From Polynucleobacter sphagniphilus (GTDB lineage Bacteria > Pseudomonadota > Gammaproteobacteria > Burkholderiales > Burkholderiaceae): a DNA stretch of 64,000 nt. Every line of letters starts with the position of its first letter. Positions within the stretch are counted from its first letter, which is position 1. The DNA is taken from assembly GCF_001953355.1 (NCBI RefSeq), contig NZ_MPIY01000017.1, forward strand, positions 62,001 to 126,000. Direction: 5' to 3'. Made by a program: the position numbers and the translations under genes. Positions 58,151 through 64,000 of the stretch are shown here, one piece after another. The notes under the pieces were generated by a model, which was given only the letters and a program-made list of their open reading frames with translations, made no database searches and was not told the DNA's origin.

Positions 58151-58417
58151 TTATTCATAGTGAGTCCACATTCTTAAGATTCGAACCGTCTTCTCCTTGC
58201 GCAAAATTTCATAAACTAAGCGATGTTGAATATTAATTCTGCGTGAGTGAGCCCCCTTTAGATCACCAACTAACTTCTCATAAGGTGGCGGATTTTGGAG
58301 AGGATCAACTTCTAAAATATCTAATAAAGCCTGAGCTTTATCTTTAAGGCCTGCGGCAGATAGTTTTTTAGCGTCCTTAATGGCATATTTGGAATAAGCT
58401 AAATTCCAAGTCACCAC
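58151..58417 (-). CDS. YoeB/Txe-family mRNA interferase toxin
   Basis: An 88-residue toxin with the catalytic pattern of YoeB: SRRINIQHRLVYEI (Arg, Glu region) and the terminal RMWTHYE (His-Tyr). It cleaves mRNA at the ribosomal A site when free. Its start overlaps the antitoxin gene by 7 nt. Confidence 0.93.
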   Translation of the reverse strand: MVTWNLAYSKYAIKDAKKLSAAGLKDKAQALLDILEVDPLQNPPPYEKLVGDLKGAHSRRINIQHRLVYEILRKEKTVRILRMWTHYE

Positions 58418-58653
58418 TTCAATGCCCTTTTACTTTTAGTAATAGGCTCAGCCATAGCGTCTTTGATTGACTCACGCATTCCTGGAATGGCCAATAGATA
58501 AAGTGTTTCCTGAATAGCGCTCCAATCTTCTTCAGATACTAAAACGGCATTTGCTCGCTTACCAGAAATGACTACTGGCTTGTGTGAATCTGCCGCTTGA
58601 TCAATTAAACGGTAGAGACCTGCTCGAGCTTCACTTGCAGTTAATGTGGTCAT
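58411..58653 (-). CDS. YefM/Phd-family antitoxin
   Basis: An 80-residue antitoxin starting MTTLTASEARAGLYRLID, with KPVVISGKRANAVLVSEEDW, the YefM DNA-binding and dimerisation core, and a charged toxin-binding tail. It neutralises the downstream YoeB-like toxin and represses the operon. An open frame extends 16 codons upstream but overlaps the operator. Confidence 0.93.
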   Translation of the reverse strand: MTTLTASEARAGLYRLIDQAADSHKPVVISGKRANAVLVSEEDWSAIQETLYLLAIPGMRESIKDAMAEPITKSKRALKW

Positions 58654-58675
58654 GATTTCACTCCTTTTCAAAATA

Positions 58676-58695
58676 GTACGCAAAAGCGTACGCTT
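58676..58695. promoter_or_regulatory. Palindromic operator of the toxin-antitoxin pair
   Basis: GTACGC-AAAA-GCGTAC (58,676-58,691) and the overlapping perfect palindrome AAGCGTACGCTT (58,684-58,695) lie 23 nt upstream of the yefM start, where YefM-type antitoxins bind paired palindromes with a core like GTAC. Confidence 0.7.
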
Positions 58696-58731
58696 TGTCA
58701 AGTGACCATCTCATCCGCCAAACCAAAAGAA

Positions 58732-58804
58732 AATGCCCCGCACGGAGCAGGGCATTCTTTGAGTTTGGTGGCCCGGGGCGGAATCGACCAAGCCTAAAGA
58801 TATC
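58732..58804 (-). repeat. Repeat unit D: terminator plus tRNA-Phe 3'-end fragment
   Basis: The stem AATGCCC/GGGCATT (58,732-58,756) has a T-rich tail on the minus strand. Next to it 58,766-58,789 reads GGTCGATTCC followed by GCCCCGGGCCACCA on the minus strand, lacking one T in the T-loop. It separates the toxin-antitoxin pair from the MFS gene. The stem sequence differs from B and C while the tRNA part is conserved. Confidence 0.85.
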
Positions 58805-58815
58805 CAATCCTAGCT

Positions 58816-60006
58816 CTAGACTTGTAATCTTCTAAAGACTTTTTTCAAACCCAAAGTCAGCGGTAGCACCATTAATACTGAGCCAGCAATTAGGGCAATA
58901 GTATTAGGGACTCCCAGCCTATCGCCGACAAAACCATAAACAAGGGGTGAAATAGCACCAGAACCAATTGTTACTGTATAAAACACTCCAAATGCTCTTG
59001 ATCGCATGTGCGGTGGAACTAACTCGGGGACAGTTCCATAAAGCCCAGAGGATGTTCCATTTAAGGCAACACCAACTAATGGCAGCATCAACATAACAAC
59101 ATCAACATTTAGCGGCAAGGTTAAAGCCATCAGAATAGACGTAGCAATCTCTGTTATTAAAGTGGTTTTGATTACGCCAAATCGAGCTGCGATAAACCCG
59201 CAAACAAATTTACCTGCGGCGCCACCAGCAAAAGTTAAACTCAGCGCAAAGCCTACCTGCGTGACTGTGGCGCCTTTAGACATTAATAAAAAAGGTAGTA
59301 GTGTTAGAAACCCCATACGAGTAGCGCTATCGATAGCAGCAATTGACGATAAAGAAATAAAGCCTAGATTAAGAAAGTTGCTGCCTGCACCTTTTCCGCT
59401 TGTATCACTTGATGCCTTATTTAACTGGGTCTTAGAGTGATTGGTAACTGTTGTTTTAGGTAGAACAACTGCTAAGAACATTACAGCCAACAATCCCAAG
59501 AGCCCCATCACGCTGGTTACGGTATGCCAATCCCAGACTGCCAATAAAGCCGCACAGAGTGATGGCAATAACACCTTCCCTATATCGCCAGAAAAGTTAT
59601 ATGTGCTCAGAGCACCCCTTAATTCCGAGCCTTCAAAAGCATGGGAAGTTAATGAGGAGGAGAGGGGGTGTTGAACACTTGCGCCAATACCACTAAGAAT
59701 TAAACAGGCCGCCAAACCTAAAAAACTGGTAGTCCAACCAGACAATAAAAACCCAATTGCCGCAATCAGAGTGCCGAATAGCAATAGGCGTTTTTCACCG
59801 ACCTTTTCTGACAACATGCTTGATGGAACTTGTAAGGAAGCCATCGCCCCCGAATATAAAGTCTTTAAAGAGCCAACTTCAGCAAGCGATAGACCAAATG
59901 CCATTTGCCAAATGGGAAACATGACATACAGTAGGTCGGTATATCCATCATGAAGAATATGGGCACCACAACAAGACCCCAGGATTCTTTTCTTGAGCGC
60001 TTTCAT
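58816..60006 (-). CDS. MFS transporter
   Basis: A 396-residue protein with about 12 hydrophobic segments, beginning MKALKKRILGSCCGAHILHDGYTDLLYV, and GIGASVQHPLSSSLTSHAF, a pattern seen in Fsr-like (fosmidomycin-resistance type) transporters. The substrate is unknown. An open frame extends 12 codons upstream into unit E. It is the only gene between repeat units D and E. Confidence 0.85.
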   Translation of the reverse strand: MKALKKRILGSCCGAHILHDGYTDLLYVMFPIWQMAFGLSLAEVGSLKTLYSGAMASLQVPSSMLSEKVGEKRLLLFGTLIAAIGFLLSGWTTSFLGLAACLILSGIGASVQHPLSSSLTSHAFEGSELRGALSTYNFSGDIGKVLLPSLCAALLAVWDWHTVTSVMGLLGLLAVMFLAVVLPKTTVTNHSKTQLNKASSDTSGKGAGSNFLNLGFISLSSIAAIDSATRMGFLTLLPFLLMSKGATVTQVGFALSLTFAGGAAGKFVCGFIAARFGVIKTTLITEIATSILMALTLPLNVDVVMLMLPLVGVALNGTSSGLYGTVPELVPPHMRSRAFGVFYTVTIGSGAISPLVYGFVGDRLGVPNTIALIAGSVLMVLPLTLGLKKVFRRLQV

Positions 60007-60034
60007 AGCAACAATGTAACCGAGCCCAAATGAA

Positions 60035-60110
60035 AAAACCACCAGCAGGTGGTTTTGGTGTTTCTTGATGGCCCGGGGCGGAATCGACCAGGGCTGAGGA
60101 TGTCTGATCC
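60035..60110 (-). repeat. Repeat unit E: terminator plus tRNA-Phe 3'-end fragment
   Basis: AAAACCACC/GGTGGTTTT (60,035-60,056) with a T-run on the minus strand is followed by 60,066-60,089, reading GGTCGATTCC then GCCCCGGGCCATCA on the minus strand. A short AGGAT/ATCCT hairpin overlaps the stop of the next gene. It shares TCAGCCCTGGTCG with unit A. Confidence 0.85.
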
Positions 60111-60378
60111 TAACTGGATTGTTTGTGCCACTTCTGCTTTTCCTCGGGACTCATATTTTCCCATTTGGCTTTACGGGCTTTCATCTCAGCCTGCTCTTCA
60201 GGCGTTAATCCATCAAAGAAAGCCTTTCTCTCGGCTTTCATTCTTTCTTTTTGCTCAGGAGTAATTGATTGCCATTGAGCCTTCATTTTCTCGTGAACCA
60301 ACTTGCGATCTTCAGGGCTTAAAGCTTTCATTTGATCGCGCATCTTATGCCAGTATTCTTTACGCTCTTCTGGAGTCG
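60110..60378 (-). pseudogene. Lys/Glu-rich repeat protein (DUF3106-like), 5' end lost
   Basis: The frame encodes at least four degenerate ~22-residue helical repeats built on S/TPEE/DR or TPEQ/E..., with Trp and Lys at fixed places, resembling DUF3106-type secreted proteins. The frame continues upstream of the first ATG (60,343) through another half-repeat (TPEERKEYWHK), then ends abruptly at the GC-rich block near 60,378. The signal peptide and start are missing, so it is probably broken. Confidence 0.7.
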
Positions 60379-61262
60379 GACTTGCGTTGGATCAGTTCGG
60401 AAAACCGTGACAAGAACAATTTCAGAATCGGTGAGGCATTGGTTTTGTTGTAGCCGATCGACAGATCAATCATCGGCACCTTTCCGGCCAGCGGCCGACT
60501 GACGACGGATGCGGGCATCAGATTTTCAACATAGGCCGGTATCAGCGTGACACCGCGTGTCGACACCACCAGGGACATGACCATGGCGGGGTTGTCCACG
60601 TTTTGGCTGGGCTTGATCTGCACCTTGGCGCGCGTCAGGTAGTCGTCGATCACCGCACGCAGAACCCTGGCTTTGCCACCCATACCGATAAAGGATTCAC
60701 CAACCAGTTCATGGGGCCGGATTTCGTTGTGCGACGCAAGGGGATGGTCGTTCGGCATCAGCACCACCAGCGGCTCCTTGCTGACCACCTGGTAGTTGAG
60801 ATCAAAGTCCGGCTCGGCGCGCATGAAGGCCAGATCCAGCGTGCCCCGCGCAACGGCTTGCGCCAGGTCCGGTGAGTAGCCGCTGGACACCGTGACGTCG
60901 ACATTCGGCAACTCGTCGCGCAGAACTTGCATGGCCTGGGGAAGCCAGGTCATTTCCTGTCCCGTGATGAAGCCCAGCGCAAAGCGCTGCTTGGCAGGTT
61001 GCGCCGCCTTACGGGCGGCCTCCACCGCCGCGTCGACCTGGATCAAGGCCAGGCGCGCGTGGTCCATAAAAGCCTGGCCTGCGTCGGTCAGCTTCACGCC
61101 CTGGGCGCTGCGACTGAACAAGGCGACGCCGACCTGGTATTCCAGGTCCCGAATCTGACGGCTCAGCGAGGGCTGTGAGGTGTGCAGGCGCTGCGCGGCC
61201 GCCAAGGTCAGGCTGCCGGTTTCCGCAACCGCCATGAAATACCGAAGATGCCGCAATTCCAT
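60360..61262 (-). CDS. LysR-family transcriptional regulator
   Basis: A 300-residue regulator starting MELRHLRYFMAVAETGSLT, with the HTH TLAAAQRLHTSQPSLSRQIRDLE and a substrate-binding domain. Its last residues (KSDSRRA) and stop are encoded by sequence belonging to the neighbouring DUF3106-like gene in another frame, so the native C-terminus may be altered by the junction. It is divergent from an SDR gene, its likely target, across a 198-nt intergenic region. Confidence 0.85.
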   Translation of the reverse strand: MELRHLRYFMAVAETGSLTLAAAQRLHTSQPSLSRQIRDLEYQVGVALFSRSAQGVKLTDAGQAFMDHARLALIQVDAAVEAARKAAQPAKQRFALGFITGQEMTWLPQAMQVLRDELPNVDVTVSSGYSPDLAQAVARGTLDLAFMRAEPDFDLNYQVVSKEPLVVLMPNDHPLASHNEIRPHELVGESFIGMGGKARVLRAVIDDYLTRAKVQIKPSQNVDNPAMVMSLVVSTRGVTLIPAYVENLMPASVVSRPLAGKVPMIDLSIGYNKTNASPILKLFLSRFSELIQRKSDSRRA

Positions 61263-61460
61263 TTCAACTCCTTGGACGGTCCACTGTAACCCATGCCTCC
61301 AAAGCATGCCTACCTGCAAACAAAGTCTTTTTCAAAACCACCACCAGCTTCTACATTTACACCAGTGGAAGCGTGCTTTGGAATCGTTCCAAAGCGTAAC
61401 AGACCCATCTATTGGCTGCCCCGCCATACCTTTCAGTAATACCTCACAGGAGTTTTCAGC

Positions 61461-62207
61461 ATGAATAAGCCCGTCGTCCTTATCACCGGAGCCCTGACCG
61501 GCATCGGCCGCGCCACCGCTTTGGCCTTTGCCCGCAGTGGCGCACACCTGGTGGTTTCCGGCCGCCGCCTGCCCGAAGGCAAAGCCCTTGAAGTCGAACT
61601 GCAGCAACTCGGCGCGCAAGCCGTCTTTATCTCCGCCGACGTGCGCCACGACGATGCGGTGCGCGAGCTGGTCGATCAAACGGTGGCGCGCTTCGGCCGC
61701 CTCGATGTGGCCGTGAACAATGCAGGCACCGAAGGCCAGCCTGGTCTCATCGTCAACCAGACCGCCGAGAGCTACCAGGCCACCTTCGATACCAATGTAT
61801 TGGGTACCTTGCTCAGCCTTAAGCATGAGCTGCGTGTGATGACCACCCAAAAGAGCGGCAGCATCATCAACATCTCGTCCACCTATGGCCATGCGGGCGC
61901 CGCCTGGGCTTCGGTGTATGCGGGCAGCAAACACGCGGTGGAAGGCTTCACCAAATCGGCCGCGCTGGAGGTGGCTGCAACGGGCGTGCGTGTCAACGCC
62001 GTGGCGCCCGGACCGACCGACACCGGCATGCTGGATCGTTTTACCGGCACGCCGGAAAACAAGGCGGCTTTGGTGGCGGGTGTGCCACTGGGCCGTGTGG
62101 GCAAGCCCGACGACATCGCCGCCGCCATTCTGTATCTGGCGTCCGCAGGCGCGGCCTTTGTGACCGGCCAAATCGTTACGGTCGACGGTGGCAAGTCTGC
62201 GGGTTAA
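61461..62207 (+). CDS. Short-chain dehydrogenase/reductase
   Basis: A 248-residue SDR with the NAD(P) motif TGALTGIG, NNAG, the catalytic Ser in ISSTYGHAG and YAGSK (Tyr-Lys). SADVRHDD follows strand 3, and the Arg at GRRLPE suggests NADPH preference (an inference from the family). The substrate is unknown. AGGAG stands about 10 nt upstream. Codon use is strongly GC-biased, unlike the host genes. Confidence 0.9.
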   Translation: MNKPVVLITGALTGIGRATALAFARSGAHLVVSGRRLPEGKALEVELQQLGAQAVFISADVRHDDAVRELVDQTVARFGRLDVAVNNAGTEGQPGLIVNQTAESYQATFDTNVLGTLLSLKHELRVMTTQKSGSIINISSTYGHAGAAWASVYAGSKHAVEGFTKSAALEVAATGVRVNAVAPGPTDTGMLDRFTGTPENKAALVAGVPLGRVGKPDDIAAAILYLASAGAAFVTGQIVTVDGGKSAG

Positions 62208-62254
62208 GACCTGCACGTCCCCGCGCCACATTCACACACCAGGAGATGCACACC

Positions 62255-62545
62255 ATGTTTTTAATTTCACTGACGCTCACGGCAACCGCTGACCAAATCG
62301 AGCCCCACAACAAGGCGCACGGCGAATGGGTCAGGCGCTACATCACCGAAGGAAAATTTTTGCTCGCGGGCCAAAAGAAGAACAGTTCGGGTGGCGTTCT
62401 GCTGGCCACTGGACTGGATGCCGTCGAACTCGCACGGGTTCTGGGCGAGGACTCCTACGTCATGGCATCACTCGGAAGCTATGAAGTGACCGAATGCGCC
62501 ATCAAGCTCACACAGCCCTGGCTGGAAGGGTTGAAGGCTGCGTAA
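62255..62545 (+). CDS. YciI-like protein
   Basis: A 96-residue dimeric alpha+beta-barrel protein of the YciI type, with the conserved Asp/His region EPHNKAHGEWVRRYITEGKFLLAGQK. The start at 62,255 has AGGAG nine nt upstream; the ATG at 62,246 is too close to it. It follows the SDR by 47 nt and is probably co-transcribed with it. Confidence 0.85.
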   Translation: MFLISLTLTATADQIEPHNKAHGEWVRRYITEGKFLLAGQKKNSSGGVLLATGLDAVELARVLGEDSYVMASLGSYEVTECAIKLTQPWLEGLKAA

Positions 62546-62731
62546 GCAGAGCCCGGACAGCAGGGGCGGGCCTACAAGGCCCTCCCCTTGGCGTTCAGCA
62601 ATTCATGGGTGTCCTCGGCCAATGAAATGGGTTGGATCAGACATGCGGGACTGGAGTCACCCCAAAGCTGCCTTCATTGGAAGTCGGCTACCGCGGCACT
62701 GCGGGTTTACGTTTTGCTCCAGACCCGACCT

Positions 62732-62947
62732 TCATTTACGCTGACTCTTTGCGGGAGCAACCTCTTCACTGGGCAGATCGACAGCCTCACGCAACGCTTT
62801 GCCTGGCTTGAAATGCGGCACACGCGCCGCAGGAATTTCCACTGGAGCGCCGCTGCGCCGGTTACGGCCCATCCGCGAGGCACGGTGGATGACTGAGAAA
62901 CTACCGAAGCCCCTGATCTCAATGTGCACGAGGTCTGATCGGTTCAT
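62732..62947 (-). pseudogene. ihfB: Integration host factor beta subunit with internal deletion
   Basis: From ATG 62,947 the frame begins MNRSDLV, the IHF-beta N-terminus, then jumps directly to [21 protein letters not shown] and the normal C-terminal half ([16 protein letters not shown]). About 45 residues, the first two helices that form the dimer core, are missing in frame near 62,926. The 71-residue product is unlikely to fold as IHF. GC-rich codon use matches the foreign block. Confidence 0.82.
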
Positions 62948-63526
62948 TTGCTCCGAAGGATAAGGCAGCTTTTTCAGGATTCGCCCAAAAAGCGCGTTCA
63001 AAAGCCATTTGGGCGCGTTTTTAGACCGCCACTAACAGGACCCAACGGCGCAGGCAAAACCACGTTTGCCCGTGACTTTTTGCCAGCGGAAGCCCAAACG
63101 CTCAGGTTTATCAATGCCGACTTGATTGCTGCTGGCTTGGCTCCCTTCAATCCTGAAACGGCCTCCTTTAAAGCTGGCCGCCTAATGTTGGAAGAAATTG
63201 ATGAGTGCGTGGATGCTGGACACAGCTTTGCGTTTGAAACCACGCTTTCAGGCTTGGCCTATTTGAAAAAAATTGCGGTCTGGCAGCATCTTGGCTACCA
63301 AGTGAAGCTTTGGTTCCTGTCTCTGCCCAATGAGGACATAGCAGTTTCAAGAGTTGCACGCCGTGTTCTACAAGGTGGTCACAACATCCCTGAGGACGTT
63401 ATACGCAGACGTTTCAAAGCAGGCCTTGAAAACTTCCATGAGCGTTACAGCAAGGTTGTGAACTCATGGGCGTTTTATGACAGCTCAGGCATGCACCCTA
63501 AACTAATTGACTGGAGCAACAAATGA
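62948..63526 (+). CDS. Zeta-toxin/COG4185-type kinase, N-terminus replaced
   Basis: From about 63,030 the protein shows Walker [34 protein letters not shown] and the [19 protein letters not shown] motif of zeta-like nucleotide/sugar kinases. The first ~8 native residues before the P-loop are missing, and the frame instead runs back into GC-rich sequence to TTG 62,948. The activity may be lost or altered. It overlaps the next small gene by ATGA. Confidence 0.75.
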   Translation: MLRRIRQLFQDSPKKRVQKPFGRVFRPPLTGPNGAGKTTFARDFLPAEAQTLRFINADLIAAGLAPFNPETASFKAGRLMLEEIDECVDAGHSFAFETTLSGLAYLKKIAVWQHLGYQVKLWFLSLPNEDIAVSRVARRVLQGGHNIPEDVIRRRFKAGLENFHERYSKVVNSWAFYDSSGMHPKLIDWSNK

Positions 63527-63729
63527 ACACCAAAGACATTCGCACCTCCACCGATCCAGATCTAGCTGGCTCATACGCAGCAATGGAACGTGCAGCACGT
63601 GCCGCTCAAGATCTCGCTATCAAAACCAACACGGGTATCGTTGTAGCAGTTGATGGCAAAACAGTTGAATTGACTGCTGCTGATTTGATCAAAATGCGTG
63701 ACCAAGAAGCACAGCAGTCACACCACTGA
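63523..63729 (+). CDS. Small protein paired with the zeta-like toxin (probable antitoxin)
   Basis: A 68-residue protein with a TNTGIVVAVDGKTVELT core and a helical N-terminal half (YAAMERAARAAQDLA). Similar small proteins commonly follow COG4185-type zeta genes, and the 4-nt overlap indicates coupled translation. The antitoxin role is inferred from the arrangement. Confidence 0.75.
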   Translation: MNTKDIRTSTDPDLAGSYAAMERAARAAQDLAIKTNTGIVVAVDGKTVELTAADLIKMRDQEAQQSHH

Positions 63730-63753
63730 GCTGATAACAGCGCTAACCCACTA

Positions 63754-63776
63754 GCCAGCTTCGCGCTGGCTTTTTT
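63754..63776 (+). terminator. Intrinsic terminator after the zeta/partner pair
   Basis: GCCAGC and GCTGGC pair around TTCGC, followed by TTTTTT. Confidence 0.93.
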
Positions 63777-63848
63777 GTGCGAGCTACTATCGCGCGCGTG
63801 ATAAGTACTTGATGCACACCTACCAAGCATCAGTTAAGGCACTAGTCA

Positions 63849-64000
63849 AAAGCCGCAGAACTAAACAAAGCTAGCCTCTATCATTTCTTTCCAGAAGGCA
63901 AAGAAGCGATGGCAATAGCCACCTTAGAAATGGTCAAACATAGTGTTCAAGAGAACATAGTGAATGTACTCGCTGGTGATGACTCGATTAAGAGCAGGCT
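63849..64000 (+). pseudogene. TetR-family regulator, N-terminus missing and cut by window end
   Basis: The frame encodes KAAELNKASLYHFFPEGKEAMA, the second half of a TetR helix-turn-helix (about 22 residues), and continues to the window edge. A TAG at 63,843 closes the frame upstream, and no first HTH helix or start is visible in any frame nearby. The gene is probably truncated; the first ATG (63,909) would skip the DNA-binding domain. Confidence 0.65.

Larger units (their letters stand above)
60378..63030. other. GC-rich foreign segment
   Basis: Base composition jumps sharply near 60,378 and falls again near 63,030. Genes inside use G/C-ending codons, unlike all neighbours. The block carries LysR, SDR, a YciI-like gene and a deleted ihfB, and breaks into the 5' ends of genes on both sides. 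No insertion sequence, integrase or target duplication is visible at its edges. It is either a horizontally acquired replacement or a chimeric join in the assembly. Confidence 0.75.

Noticed and set aside
55706..60110. Functional tRNA genes at the five repeats
   Set aside because: Only the 3' part is present, the T-stem is mispaired and there is no D-arm or 5' acceptor strand.
61332..62231. A 299-codon open frame antisense to the SDR gene
   Set aside because: It is a GC-rich shadow of the SDR coding sequence; the translation has no family features and the SDR frame has all its motifs.

Overview
The window looks like a chromosomal segment of a betaproteobacterium of the Burkholderiales, most likely Polynucleobacter or a close relative. 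This is inferred from the gene order (ahcY-metK with an SAH riboswitch, lpxL pair-dapF, metXW, gatCAB next to mreBCD-mrdAB) and from modest GC for this order. It was not checked against a database. No rRNA, intact tRNA, CRISPR array, transposase or integrase gene was found. XerC is the only recombinase.

Positions 1-33,000 are mostly conserved housekeeping genes. They include the methyl cycle (ahcY, metK), lipid A acylation and hydroxylation (three LpxL-type acyltransferases, LpxO), lysine/peptidoglycan and pyrimidine genes (dapF, pyrE), and DNA repair (xthA). There is an overlapping minus-strand run slmA-metX-metW-ampG, followed by argB, dksA and a CobW-type GTPase. A gatC-gatA-gatB-DUF484-xerC run and a divergent mreBCD-mrdA-rodA cell-shape operon come next. 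After these lie HU, carbonic anhydrase, a kinase-USP fusion, a pseudouridine synthase and prfC. The prfC gene has no ATG, GTG or TTG start upstream of its P-loop.

Positions 33,000-44,900 hold a beta-ketoadipate cluster (pcaF, pcaJ, pcaI) with two MHS-type transporters. A haloacid dehalogenase, a KdpDE-like two-component pair without kdpFABC, outer-membrane barrel proteins and a DUF3147 protein follow. Positions 44,900-55,650 are accessory: two patatin-like proteins (one with a stop at codon 3), a lipase, an aquaporin, a BLUF photoreceptor, a binding protein frameshifted in a G7 tract, and two alpha/beta hydrolases.

The most unusual structure is at 55,676-60,110. Five direct repeats, each resembling the 3' part of a tRNA-Phe gene and each next to a hairpin (four are clear terminators), separate small gene modules: a sorAB sulfite dehydrogenase, a GNAT acetyltransferase, a YefM/YoeB toxin-antitoxin pair and an MFS transporter. 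Two of the repeats are identical over 58 bp and flank the GNAT gene. The layout resembles a cassette array or stacked tRNA-targeted integrations, with no recombinase in view.

Immediately to the right, about 60,378-63,030 is a GC-rich block of different base composition (LysR, SDR, YciI-like protein, internally deleted ihfB). It interrupts the 5' ends of both flanking genes, so it is either a horizontal replacement or an assembly chimera. The window ends with a zeta-type toxin/small-partner pair and an N-terminally truncated TetR gene.
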